From positions 124,001 to 188,000 of the forward strand of contig NZ_CP060488.1 in assembly GCF_014334015.1 (NCBI RefSeq): DNA of 64,000 nt. The letters run 5' to 3'. Source of the stretch: Bacteroides sp. M10 (GTDB lineage Bacteria > Bacteroidota > Bacteroidia > Bacteroidales > Bacteroidaceae). The notes below the pieces were generated by a model that had not been told where the DNA came from, ran no database searches, and saw only the letters and a list, made by a program, of their open reading frames with translations. Below, piece after piece: positions 38,540 through 46,795 of the stretch. Positions within the stretch are counted from its first letter, which is position 1. Every line of letters begins with the position of its first letter. Made by a program: the position numbers and the translations under genes.

Positions 38540-40093
38540 ATGAAAACATATAATATAATCAAAGGCATTTTTGCCGCTACTGTTTTATCAGTTGTCTTTT
38601 CCGGATGTTCGGAAGATGCAATGGATAGAATCAATAAGGATCACGGACATACGCAAAGCGTGGCCGGAAGATTCATTCTGACAGATGTAATAACCTCTAC
38701 CGCATTCTCTAATGCAGGAGGTGATTTCAATACTTATCTATCTGCTTACATTGAATATGAAGTAGGTGTTGACAACCAGTTGTATTATGCAGAAACCAGA
38801 GAAAGCGAACCGACCTCATCTTCCACTTTCAATAATACATGGAATGGTCTGTATTCCACATTGAAATCCGCCCGTATCATTATCAATCAATGCAGTGAGG
38901 GAGGAATAGATTATGGAAATTTTGTAACCAAAGGTATGGCAGAGGTGTTGGCTGCTTATAATTGTGCATTGATAGCCGATATGTTCGGAGATGCTCCATG
39001 CAGCCAGGCAGCCTTAGTTGACGAAAATGGTTCTCCCGTTTACCTGACTCCTAAAATGGATAAACAAGAAGAGATCTATACACAAGCAATGCAATACCTG
39101 GACGATGCTATTGCAGACTTGCAGAAAGAGGATCTGATAGACCCGGGAGCTCAAGATTTGTTATATCAGGGCGATGCTGAAAAATGGCTAAAGTTGGCGT
39201 ATGGTCTGAAAGCGCGTTACACAATGCACCTTCTTAAAAGATCTGCCAACAAAGACGCTGACATGGAGAAGGTTTTGGAATATGTGGATAACTCTTTCGA
39301 AAGTGCAGAAGAGCAAGCAGCATTCGACGTATATGACGCTAACAATATAAATCCGCTTTACGGTTTCTTTGTGGCACGTGCCGGATTAGGTGCGAGCGAA
39401 AGCATGAGAAGCAAACTGGCAGAATACAACGACCCACGCCTGTCCAGAGCTTTCATCACTAAACAAGGTGCATCTGGAAAAGAACAAGCCCCAGGAAGTG
39501 CTGACAATGCCGTATATGCGCCTAACGGTTCTCCGGAACAAGGTACTTCCAAGTATGGAACTTCTTTATTTATGTATTCTATATCGGCACCCACACTGTT
39601 ATTGAGCTATCATGAATTAAAGTTCCTGGAAGCAGAAGCTCTATGCAGATTGGGACGTGATGCAAAAAGTGCATTAAAAGACGCTGTAGTAGCCGGATTG
39701 TTAAATGCAGAAAATAGCTTCAGCGTTTCAAGAAAGGAATTGGGCAAAACGCTCATCAACCCGGCAAGTAGTATTACAGATACTGAAGCCGAAAGCTATT
39801 TTGATAATACGGTAGAAGCCAAATATACAGCCGAACCGCTGAAAACAACAATGACTCAAAAATACTTCGCATTATGGGGAGCTTCAGGAGAAGCGACAGA
39901 ATCTTACAATGATGTTCGCAGAATGAAAGGACTAGGCGAAAACTTTATTGAGCTAAAAAATCCAAACTCTTTCCCATTACGTTGTCCTTATGGCAATAGC
40001 GACACAACAACGAATGCCGAAGTGAAAGCAGCATACGGAAACGGACAATATGTGTATAGTGAAAATGTTTGGTGGGCAGGCGGAAGCAGATAA
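38540..40093 (+). CDS. SusD-like lipoprotein (SusD-like type 2) paired with susC P
   Basis: A 517-residue lipoprotein with signal peptide GIFAATVLSVVFSGC and lipobox Cys. The sequence follows the SusD-like 2 family pattern and differs from the SusD proteins of cassettes A and B: NTWNGLYSTLKSARIIINQC, YNCALIADMFGDAPCSQA, KWLKLAYGLKARYTMHLLKR, and the C-terminal LLSYHELKFLEAEALCRLGRD and YFALWGASGEATESYNDVRRM. This family often occurs with SusC proteins suspected of peptide or protein uptake, but the substrate here is unknown. It starts 16 bp after susC P and ends before a strong terminator, so the transcription unit has two genes. Intact. Confidence 0.9.
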   Translation: MKTYNIIKGIFAATVLSVVFSGCSEDAMDRINKDHGHTQSVAGRFILTDVITSTAFSNAGGDFNTYLSAYIEYEVGVDNQLYYAETRESEPTSSSTFNNTWNGLYSTLKSARIIINQCSEGGIDYGNFVTKGMAEVLAAYNCALIADMFGDAPCSQAALVDENGSPVYLTPKMDKQEEIYTQAMQYLDDAIADLQKEDLIDPGAQDLLYQGDAEKWLKLAYGLKARYTMHLLKRSANKDADMEKVLEYVDNSFESAEEQAAFDVYDANNINPLYGFFVARAGLGASESMRSKLAEYNDPRLSRAFITKQGASGKEQAPGSADNAVYAPNGSPEQGTSKYGTSLFMYSISAPTLLLSYHELKFLEAEALCRLGRDAKSALKDAVVAGLLNAENSFSVSRKELGKTLINPASSITDTEAESYFDNTVEAKYTAEPLKTTMTQKYFALWGASGEATESYNDVRRMKGLGENFIELKNPNSFPLRCPYGNSDTTTNAEVKAAYGNGQYVYSENVWWAGGSR

Positions 40094-40113
40094 TCCATTG
40101 ACTTGAATCATAT

Positions 40114-40161
40114 AAATGAGACTGAATTCTCTAGGGGAAAGGTGGGAATTCAGTCTCATTT
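40114..40161. terminator. Rho-independent terminator after the expressed susCD pair
   Basis: A perfect 16 bp stem, AAATGAGACTGAATTC (40114-40129) with GAATTCAGTCTCATTT (40146-40161), has a 16-base loop. It lies 20 bp after the susD stop. The T-run is weak on the plus strand; it may work in both directions, as the next gene is convergent. Confidence 0.75.
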
Positions 40162-40263
40162 CAGTTATATCTCGATAGTCATAAAAACGTCCACTACGCT
40201 TATGAAGAATTATGGCAACCTAAACTTTATCAGATTACATTTAGAATAGTACATTCTTATTCA

Positions 40264-40914
40264 TCAAGGAATCATTCCTTCTCTCACAATATCTACCAGA
40301 ATCGGCTTCAATCCGCTAACGAAACATTCCACTGCAATCACCATCAAAATCAATCCCATAAGACGCATCATCACATTATTACCCGTTTCACCCAAGACTT
40401 TTACCAATTTCGTAGAAGCACGAAGAATAAAGAAAGTCAGCAGATAAATCAGGGCAATAGTACCGATCAGTATTCCCTTCATTTCATAAGAATGCGCATC
40501 CTGCATCAAAACGATTGCATTAGCAATCGCTCCGGGACCGCATAACATAGGAATACCGAGAGGGGTAATAGAGATATCATCCGCATACGTTTTGATTTCT
40601 TCGTCCTTCAACTTCATCGGTGTATAGCGGGCTTGAAGCATATCAAATCCTATCTTGAAGATAATCACCCCACCGGCAATACGGAAACCATTGGTAGAGA
40701 TACCGAAGAACTTGAAAAGAAACTGCCCGGCAAAGACAAATACCATCAATGTAATAAACGACACAATAGTAGCACGACGTACAATAGACTGACGTTCTTT
40801 ATCCGTCATACCATGAGTCATGGTAAGAAAGACAGGCATCGTTCCCAATGGGTTGGTCAACGTGAAGAATGAAGTGAAACAAAGTAAGGCGAAAGGTAGA
40901 AGCGTACTATCCAT
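40264..40914 (-). CDS. MarC-family integral membrane protein
   Basis: A 216-residue inner-membrane protein of the MarC/UPF0056 family. About six transmembrane helices are visible, with family motifs FFTLTNPLGTMPVFLTMTHGM near the N-terminus (LTNPLGTMPVFL), FRIAGGVIIFKIGFDML, ITPLGIPMLCGPGAIANAI and NVMMRLMGLILMVIAVECFV. The function of MarC is unknown; the old link to multiple antibiotic resistance is not supported for the family. It is probably monocistronic, 61 bp before (downstream of) the HAD phosphatase gene. Complete. Confidence 0.93.
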   Translation of the reverse strand: MDSTLLPFALLCFTSFFTLTNPLGTMPVFLTMTHGMTDKERQSIVRRATIVSFITLMVFVFAGQFLFKFFGISTNGFRIAGGVIIFKIGFDMLQARYTPMKLKDEEIKTYADDISITPLGIPMLCGPGAIANAIVLMQDAHSYEMKGILIGTIALIYLLTFFILRASTKLVKVLGETGNNVMMRLMGLILMVIAVECFVSGLKPILVDIVREGMIP

Positions 40915-40975
40915 GGTTATATCGTATTTTATGCAAAACTAAAACGCAACAAAAATACGACTTAATCCAGAAAAC

Positions 40976-41668
40976 CTATAATAAATCCATTAATTCTTTC
41001 AAGGAATGGATGTGATAAGTAGGGAGGAAAGGGAAAGTAGTCCGTTCTGTCACATTGTAGAAAGCCTGATGCATCCCTACGCCGTGTGCTCCGATTATAT
41101 CCGCTTCCCAACTGTCACCAATCATCAAGGATTCGCGCAACTCGGATTGAGTGGCAGACAAAGCAAAATTGAATATCTCCGGCCAAGGCTTCAGCACTCC
41201 GAGATCTTCCGAGAGAATCACCTTTCTGAAATACCCGTCCACTCCTGCCGAACGCATCTTGCGTGATTGCAATTCACGAAACCCATTGGAAAGGATATAG
41301 AGATTATATTTGGGAGCAAGATATTCCAATACCTCCTTTGCATGAGGCATCAAAGTACTTTTAGTAGGGATAATAGCGAAAAAATCTTTCGAAAACTGTT
41401 CGGCGAGCGCTTCATCTTTCACTCCCACAGCCTGTAAAGGATAAAAGAAACGTTGGCTGTTCAATTCATCCTTCGTTATCTTTCCTTCACCGTACTCAAT
41501 CCAGAGTTCTGTATTTCTTTGTTGATAAAGAGTATAATAATGATTGAATGAGTCAAAATAGCGGTCGAACGAATATTTCTGATATACTTCCTCAAAAGTA
41601 TCACGGGCATTTTGAGAAAAAGCCCAGATAGTATCATCAAGATCAAAAAAAAGATTTTTATATTTCAT
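40976..41668 (-). CDS. YjjG-family HAD noncanonical pyrimidine nucleotidase
   Basis: A 230-residue cytoplasmic HAD-superfamily phosphatase predicted to dephosphorylate noncanonical pyrimidine nucleoside monophosphates. Motif I is FFDLDDTIWAF (nucleophile Asp in DLDDT, residues about 10-14), motif II ILSNGF (about 127), motif III Lys in LGVLKPWPEIF, and motif IV MIGDSWEADIIGA. A helical cap lies between motifs I and II. Length fits YjjG (about 225). No direct evidence separates it from other HAD-IA enzymes beyond pattern similarity, so the substrate is inferred. Confidence 0.88.
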   Translation of the reverse strand: MKYKNLFFDLDDTIWAFSQNARDTFEEVYQKYSFDRYFDSFNHYYTLYQQRNTELWIEYGEGKITKDELNSQRFFYPLQAVGVKDEALAEQFSKDFFAIIPTKSTLMPHAKEVLEYLAPKYNLYILSNGFRELQSRKMRSAGVDGYFRKVILSEDLGVLKPWPEIFNFALSATQSELRESLMIGDSWEADIIGAHGVGMHQAFYNVTERTTFPFLPTYHIHSLKELMDLL

Positions 41669-41700
41669 CAGTAGTTATGCGTATAATAAGAAACAAAAAA

Positions 41701-41743
41701 GCCAATGTGCTAATTTCTTGAATCCAGGAATCAGCACATTGGC
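41701..41743 (-). terminator. Rho-independent terminator after the coiled-coil lipoprotein gene
   Basis: An 11 bp perfect stem, GCCAATGTGCT (41701-41711) with AGCACATTGGC (41733-41743), is followed by six T on the minus strand. It lies 21 bp after the stop at 41765. Confidence 0.85.
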
Positions 41744-41764
41744 AATTCAAAAGGGATATCTACC

Positions 41765-42622
41765 TTATTTTACCTGGATAACCAAGTATCTGGATACACT
41801 CCAGAATTCAGTAGGATTAGTAATCTTCAATGTCAACTGGCCTTTATCATCTTTTACCAATTCATAAGAACCGGTCGGATGAGTAGTCAGTAACTCAGCA
41901 CGTTTAGAGTACAACTTGATTTCTTTGGTTGTACGGATATCGATTTGAGTGAAATAATCCTTGTTGAAATCAGCGCTCTTCAACACGTCTCCGCTCTGAA
42001 GAATCTTTTGAGCTTTCAATTCAGATTTAGTACCGAATACGAACCAGGCAGCATTCAGACTCTTTTCCTGTTCAGCAACGGTTTTAGCTTTCGCTTCGTT
42101 TTCTGCAGTCAAAGTTTCTTTTGCTACAGACAAATCGCTGACAGCAGCATCCAATTCCTGAATACGGATATTCTTGGAAGCCAGTTCAGTTTGCAGTTCT
42201 TCGATACGCTGTTGTTTAGCGTTCAATTCAGCAGTCAATGCCTCAACAGCTTTTTTCAGTTGAGTAGAATTGTAATTGCTGTTCTTCAACTGTGCCTGTA
42301 ACTTTGCAATCTGCGCTTTGTTTTCTTCCATTTGTTTGGAGATGAATTCGATGTCAGAAGCAATCTGTTGCTTGGCACTGGCAGAGTTTTCAGTGATGGT
42401 TCCACGCTGCAAATCAACACGGCTTTCGGCAGCATTGATCTTACGGAAACCTTCCTGAACTTCATTGAAAGTCCCCATCATATCATCCAGTTCAGCGTTG
42501 CGCTGGTTCAGTTCCATCAAAAGAGAATCATTTTCAGCTTTCAGGTCTTTACTTCCACCTTTAAAGCCATCACACGAAGCCAACATGGCTGCGCATACAA
42601 ATAAAACAGCTAACTTTTTCAT
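41765..42622 (-). CDS. Coiled-coil lipoprotein of unknown function
   Basis: A 285-residue lipoprotein. The signal peptide MKKLAVLFVCAAMLASC ends at the lipobox Cys. A long coiled coil covers about residues 28-190 (for example LKKAVEALTAELNAKQQRIEELQTEL-type heptads). A C-terminal globular domain (about 195-285) has FVFGTKSELKAQKILQSGDV and ends LVIQVK. I do not recognise a named family; similar genes are common in Bacteroides. It is 33 bp downstream of rsmI, so it may belong to the rsmI operon, and has its own terminator. A periplasmic cell-envelope structural role is only a guess. Confidence 0.75.
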   Translation of the reverse strand: MKKLAVLFVCAAMLASCDGFKGGSKDLKAENDSLLMELNQRNAELDDMMGTFNEVQEGFRKINAAESRVDLQRGTITENSASAKQQIASDIEFISKQMEENKAQIAKLQAQLKNSNYNSTQLKKAVEALTAELNAKQQRIEELQTELASKNIRIQELDAAVSDLSVAKETLTAENEAKAKTVAEQEKSLNAAWFVFGTKSELKAQKILQSGDVLKSADFNKDYFTQIDIRTTKEIKLYSKRAELLTTHPTGSYELVKDDKGQLTLKITNPTEFWSVSRYLVIQVK

Positions 42623-42655
42623 ACGTTTACGTTTTACGTTTTTTAATGAAGTTAT

Positions 42656-43330
42656 TTAATCATCTATTCCTGCTAATACTATCACAATCTCGCCCCGGGG
42701 TTCGGTGGCGGTAAAGTGTTCTATCAATTCAGCCAAACTGCCCCGAACTGTTTCTTCGTGGAGTTTGGATATTTCACGCGACACGGTTGCCTGACGTTCA
42801 GCGCCGAAATATTCGGCAAACTGTGTTAACGTCTTCAACAGACGGTGGGGTGATTCATAAAACACCATCGTGCGGTGTTCTTCCGCCAATGTCTTCAGTC
42901 GTGTCTGCCGTCCTTTCTTCTGGGGGAGAAATCCCTCGAAGCAGAACTTCTCGTTCGGCAATCCCGATGCAACGAGAGCCGGAACAAAAGCGGTTGCTCC
43001 CGGCAAGCACTGCACTTCAATACCGTTGCGCACACATTCACGAACAACCAGAAATCCGGGATCGGAAATTCCAGGCGTTCCGGCATCCGAAATTAGTGCC
43101 ACCGTTTCACCTGCCTTTATTCTATTAACAACACTTTCCACCGTTTTATGTTCATTAAATTTGTGGTGGGATTGCATTGCATTCTTTATTTCAAAGTGTT
43201 TCAGCAAGATACCGGAAGTACGTGTATCCTCCGCCAAAATCAGATCGACCTCTTTCAGGACTTTGATAGCCCGAAAAGTCATGTCCTCCAGATTCCCTAC
43301 CGGCGTAGGCACCACATATAGCTTTCCCAT
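42656..43330 (-). CDS. rsmI: 16S rRNA (cytidine(1402)-2'-O)-methyltransferase
   Basis: A 224-residue SAM-dependent methyltransferase acting on C1402 in the decoding centre of 16S rRNA. It belongs to the tetrapyrrole methylase fold: KLYVVPTPVGNLEDMTFRAI at the N-terminus, ILAEDTRTSGILLKHF, ALISDAGTPGISDPGFLVV and GATAFVPALVASGLPNEKFCFEGFLP-type motifs (GLPNEKFCFEGFLP), then MVFYESPHRLLKTL and RGEIVIVLAG at the end. It is shorter than E. coli RsmI (286 residues) because the C-terminal extension is missing, as is common in Bacteroidetes. It starts 11 bp after an acidic hypothetical gene. Confidence 0.95.
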   Translation of the reverse strand: MGKLYVVPTPVGNLEDMTFRAIKVLKEVDLILAEDTRTSGILLKHFEIKNAMQSHHKFNEHKTVESVVNRIKAGETVALISDAGTPGISDPGFLVVRECVRNGIEVQCLPGATAFVPALVASGLPNEKFCFEGFLPQKKGRQTRLKTLAEEHRTMVFYESPHRLLKTLTQFAEYFGAERQATVSREISKLHEETVRGSLAELIEHFTATEPRGEIVIVLAGIDD

Positions 43331-43341
43331 CTGTTTTTGTT

Positions 43342-44004
43342 TTATGCTGATTGATTAAAATATTTCTTTAGTAGCTCCAGAAAGTCGTTCACCGCCTCTT
43401 TTTCTTCATTCAATTCGACTTTCGAGGACAGAAATGCGACTGCAGTCTTGTAGGAACTCATTACTGATATCTGTTCGATAACCCGATTCATTAAATCAGT
43501 GTCACCTCCGAACAGTTCACGAGAAAAACGGAAAGAATCATTCAAACTGATAGAATGTCGCAAGCCGGCAGACAGTTTGAGACTTTCTCCCAACACAGCC
43601 GATTTAGGTCCTTCCTCTTTCACAACAGTTTCAACGACAGGCTCCTCCACCATTGCAGACTCCTCTTCTGCTATTACTACAGGTTTCTCTTCCGCAACAA
43701 TAGTCTCTCCCTCCTCGTCTTCTTTCACGTCAACCGATTCGAGAGATTGTATAATAACGGGGGAATCTTCTTCAGACCCGGCAACTTCATCCTCCTCTTC
43801 CGCTGTCTCTTCCACAGCTGACGGAGAAATTACCTGAACAGCATCCACCTCCTGCTGCAGTTCGTCCAAACGTCCCTGCATCCGTGTAATGCTCCGCTTC
43901 AACAGTTCAGACAAAGTCGGAGTCGGCTCCTTGGTAAATGAATCCATGAGATACTTCAACTCATGAACATCCAACTCAATATCTGTTAATAGCTTCTGTT
44001 TCAT
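43342..44004 (-). CDS. Acidic hypothetical protein
   Basis: A 220-residue predicted cytoplasmic protein, no signal peptide or membrane segment. The N-terminal helix (about 1-60: LLTDIELDVHELKYLMDSF) is followed by a low-complexity, Glu/Val-rich linker (about 65-140) and a helical C-terminal domain (LRHSISLNDSFRFSRELFGG, then LNRVIEQISVMSSYKTAVAF-like). The C-terminal part resembles conserved Bacteroidetes hypothetical proteins; I cannot assign a function. It is 11 bp upstream of rsmI on the same strand, so co-transcribed, and divergent from tdk. Confidence 0.75.
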   Translation of the reverse strand: MKQKLLTDIELDVHELKYLMDSFTKEPTPTLSELLKRSITRMQGRLDELQQEVDAVQVISPSAVEETAEEEDEVAGSEEDSPVIIQSLESVDVKEDEEGETIVAEEKPVVIAEEESAMVEEPVVETVVKEEGPKSAVLGESLKLSAGLRHSISLNDSFRFSRELFGGDTDLMNRVIEQISVMSSYKTAVAFLSSKVELNEEKEAVNDFLELLKKYFNQSA

Positions 44005-44099
44005 GTCAGTCCATTGTTTATACGGTGCGAATGTAGGAATAATTTATGCAATAACTTAAAATAATGGATAATTTAACAGTTCTTGCACATTGAATTGCT

Positions 44100-44107
44100 T
44101 ACCTTTG
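44100..44107 (+). promoter_or_regulatory. -7 promoter element for tdk
   Basis: TACCTTTG matches TAnnTTTG and lies 37 bp before the tdk ATG. The -33 element is not clear. Confidence 0.45.
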
Positions 44108-44144
44108 TCCACATATTTATTTAATCAAGAAAGCACAAAATCTC

Positions 44145-44744
44145 ATGGTATTATTTTCAGAAGACCACATACAGGAGACTAGAAGAAGAGGCCGGATCGA
44201 AGTAATCTGCGGTTCTATGTTCTCCGGAAAGACAGAGGAATTGATTCGCAGAATGAAGAGAGCGAAATTCGCGAAACAACGTGTCGAGATATTCAAACCA
44301 GCTATCGACACCCGTTATTCAGAAGAAGACGTAGTCTCTCACGACAGCCATTCTATCGCCTCCACTCCCATTGATTCGTCAGCCAGCATTTTACTGTTTA
44401 CTTCCGAGATAGATGTAGTAGGTATTGATGAAGCGCAGTTCTTCGACAGTGGTTTGATTGATGTGTGCAACCAGCTTGCTAACAATGGAATCCGTGTTAT
44501 CATTGCAGGGTTGGATATGGACTTCAAAGGAAATCCGTTCGGTCCAATGCCACAATTGTGCGCCATTGCCGATGAAGTCTCCAAAGTTCATGCGATCTGT
44601 GTGAAATGTGGTCAGCTGGCTTCTTTCTCACATCGTACAGTCAAGAATGAGAAACAGGTTCTTTTAGGCGAAACAGCCGAATATGAGCCTCTGTGCAGGG
44701 AATGTTATCTCCGTGCGCGAGGGGAAGATGAGCAGAAAGTATAA
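44145..44744 (+). CDS. tdk: Thymidine kinase
   Basis: A 199-residue type II thymidine kinase that phosphorylates thymidine in the salvage pathway. P-loop [15 protein letters not shown] (about residue 25), Mg/lid region [25 protein letters not shown] (catalytic Glu-type DEAQF) and [16 protein letters not shown]. Zinc Cys pairs are present in [10 protein letters not shown] and [12 protein letters not shown]. Length is typical. It is followed after 19 bp by an AI-2E family transporter gene in the same direction. Confidence 0.96.
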   Translation: MVLFSEDHIQETRRRGRIEVICGSMFSGKTEELIRRMKRAKFAKQRVEIFKPAIDTRYSEEDVVSHDSHSIASTPIDSSASILLFTSEIDVVGIDEAQFFDSGLIDVCNQLANNGIRVIIAGLDMDFKGNPFGPMPQLCAIADEVSKVHAICVKCGQLASFSHRTVKNEKQVLLGETAEYEPLCRECYLRARGEDEQKV

Positions 44745-44763
44745 ACTCTATAAAAAACAGATT

Positions 44764-45897
44764 ATGGAAAGGAAAAAGATAACATTCGACAGTTTTATAC
44801 GCGGTTCCATCGGATGTGTGTTAGTTGTAGGAATATTAATGCTTGTGGAACGCCTTAGCGGAGTGTTATTACCTTTCTTTATTGCGTGGCTGATAGCTTA
44901 TATGGTCTATCCGTTAGTCAAATTCTTCCAGTATAAGCTACGATTAAAAAGCCGCATTATTTCCATCTTTTGTTCCTTATTCCTCATTACGGTTATCGGA
45001 GTCACTTTATTCTATCTGTTAGTGCCGCCGATGATTTCGGAAATAGGCAGAATGAACGACTTGCTGGTGACTTACCTCACCAATGGAGCCGGAAACAATG
45101 TGCCTAAGAATCTTTCTGAATTTATCCACGAGAACATCGATCTTCAGGCACTGAACCGTGTATTAAGTGAAGAGAATATCCTGGCGGCAATCAAGGATAC
45201 CGTCCCCAGAGTGTGGACTTTGCTTGCAGAATCTCTCAACATTCTATTCAGCATCCTTGCTTCTTTCATTATATTATTATATGTAATCTTTATACTACTG
45301 GATTACGAAGCAATAGCTGAAGGATGGTTGCATCTGTTACCCAATAAATACCGTACGTTTGCCTCCAACCTAGTTCACGACGTACAGGATGGTATGAACA
45401 GATATTTCCGTGGACAGGCTTTAGTTGCTTTCTGCGTAGGTATTCTTTTCAGCATTGGTTTCCTGATTATCGATTTCCCCATGGCTATCGCTCTGGGACT
45501 TTTCATCGGAGCATTGAATATGGTTCCCTACTTGCAAATCATCGGTTTTCTTCCCACCATTTTATTGGCGATCCTCAAAGCTGCCGACACCGGACAGAAC
45601 TTCTGGATTATCATTGCATGTGCATTAGCCGTCTTTGCAATCGTACAAATCATACAGGATACCTTCCTTGTCCCCAAAATCATGGGAAAGATTACCGGGC
45701 TGAATCCTGCCATCATCCTTTTATCTCTTTCTATCTGGGGTTCATTAATGGGAATGCTCGGCATGATTATCGCCTTGCCACTAACAACTTTGATGCTCTC
45801 CTACTACCAACGCTTTATTATCAACAAAGAAAAGATAAAATATGATGAAGTAGAAACTACTGATAATCAAGAGACAAGCCATAACGAGGAAAAATAA
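44764..45897 (+). CDS. AI-2E (TqsA/PerM)-family transporter
   Basis: A 377-residue inner-membrane protein with the seven-to-eight helix AI-2E_transport layout. It has clustered N-terminal helices (LVVGILMLVERLSGVLLPFF, WLIAYMVYPLVKFFQ), a helical cytoplasmic or periplasmic middle region (about 100-190), and the conserved QALVAFCVGILFSIGFLII, ALGLFIGALNMVPYLQIIGFLP and LNPAIILLSLSIWGSLMGMLG. The frame is open from 44683 inside tdk, but the Met at 44764, just after the tdk stop, is the natural start. Family members export AI-2 or act in Na+/H+ exchange; the substrate here is unknown. The acidic, polar tail ends SHNEEK. Confidence 0.9.
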   Translation: MERKKITFDSFIRGSIGCVLVVGILMLVERLSGVLLPFFIAWLIAYMVYPLVKFFQYKLRLKSRIISIFCSLFLITVIGVTLFYLLVPPMISEIGRMNDLLVTYLTNGAGNNVPKNLSEFIHENIDLQALNRVLSEENILAAIKDTVPRVWTLLAESLNILFSILASFIILLYVIFILLDYEAIAEGWLHLLPNKYRTFASNLVHDVQDGMNRYFRGQALVAFCVGILFSIGFLIIDFPMAIALGLFIGALNMVPYLQIIGFLPTILLAILKAADTGQNFWIIIACALAVFAIVQIIQDTFLVPKIMGKITGLNPAIILLSLSIWGSLMGMLGMIIALPLTTLMLSYYQRFIINKEKIKYDEVETTDNQETSHNEEK

Positions 45898-45921
45898 TTG
45901 AAACTTTTTTCTACGGAATGC

Positions 45922-45951
45922 TTGCAAATTAAATAAAAGTAACTACCTTTG
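45922..45951 (+). promoter_or_regulatory. Promoter of tRNA-Lys
   Basis: -7 element TACCTTTG (45944-45951) and -33 TTG (45922-45924), spaced 19 bp, lie 41 bp before the tRNA 5' end. Confidence 0.6.
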
Positions 45952-45991
45952 CACCCGCAATCAGGAAATAACTGATTCGCAAATAAGGATT

Positions 45992-46067
45992 GATTCGCTA
46001 GCTCAGCAGGTAGAGCACAACACTTTTAATGTTGGGGTCCTGGGTTCGAGCCCCAGGCGGATCACCA
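45992..46067 (+). tRNA. tRNA-Lys (anticodon UUU)
   Basis: A complete cloverleaf: acceptor GATTCGC pairs with GCGGATC, D arm GCTC-AGCAGGTA-GAGC, anticodon stem CAACA/TGTTG around loop CTTTTAA (anticodon TTT), variable GGGTC, T arm CTGGG-TTCGAGC-CCCAG, discriminator A and encoded CCA (46065-46067). Its 3' end from CCCAGG onward is repeated at 55761, so it is the insertion target of the island that follows. Confidence 0.95.
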
Positions 46068-46108
46068 AGAAAATCCCTGATAATCTATGATTATCGGGGA
46101 TTTTTCTT
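46052..46108 (+). repeat. attL-like repeat: tRNA-Lys 3' end plus its terminator hairpin
   Basis: From CCCAGGCGGATCACCA through a hairpin (AAAATCCC, GATAATC stem with TAT loop, GATTATC, GGGATTTTT). It is repeated at 55761-55819 with one substitution and two single-base insertions. Besides marking the island edge, the hairpin is the likely tRNA terminator. Confidence 0.75.
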
Positions 46109-46152
46109 TTTAGCTCTTTAACATTCACTTTTGTATACAAGAATCATACGCA

Positions 46153-46722
46153 ATGGGACAATTCAATGAATACATGGATCGCTTCGACTTCTCTATGTTT
46201 AAAGAGATATTTATAGAGAAAGGGAAAATACGGCATTATAAGAAAAACGAGTATTTTCTTCATAAAGGTGACAAGCATACCTATATAGGTTTTATTATAG
46301 AAGGTACATTCAGATATACTTGCATAGACAACAACGGCAATGAGCATGTAGTTGCCTATAACTTTCCTAATGAACCACTAGGAAATTATTCCGTATTTCA
46401 AAAGAAAGAGTCGGCTATAGTAGATATACAAGCCGTTACAGATAGCACTGTTTATGTATTATCCCATTCCGATGTAAACGAATTCTATAATTCAAATATG
46501 GAGGCACAACAGCAAGGTAGAATCTTAGCAGAAGAGCTATTATATGTTGCGTGGAATAATATCATTTCAGCATATAAAGATACTCCTGAAAAGAGATACA
46601 AAGAACTTCTACAAAGATGCCCCAATTTACCCAACCTAATAACGCTGAAGGAATTAGCTTCATATATAATGGTAACTCCTGAAACATTAAGTCGCATACG
46701 CAAAAGAATTCTATTCGAATAA
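46153..46722 (+). CDS. Crp/Fnr-family transcriptional regulator
   Basis: A 189-residue regulator with an N-terminal cyclic-nucleotide-binding-like beta roll ([33 protein letters not shown], shown here by [18 protein letters not shown] and [13 protein letters not shown]) and a C-terminal HTH ([20 protein letters not shown]). This is the common Bacteroidetes Crp-like type; the effector is unknown and the cAMP-binding Arg motif is not evident. It lies just inside the island's left end, 73 bp upstream of the ferredoxin-type gene, which it may control. Complete. Confidence 0.88.
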   Translation: MGQFNEYMDRFDFSMFKEIFIEKGKIRHYKKNEYFLHKGDKHTYIGFIIEGTFRYTCIDNNGNEHVVAYNFPNEPLGNYSVFQKKESAIVDIQAVTDSTVYVLSHSDVNEFYNSNMEAQQQGRILAEELLYVAWNNIISAYKDTPEKRYKELLQRCPNLPNLITLKELASYIMVTPETLSRIRKRILFE

Positions 46723-46795
46723 GTCTTGATTTCCATCAAGATTTTTATTTTTTCTTCTGCCTAGTTTTGCTTCATATTACTGAAACAATAATAAT

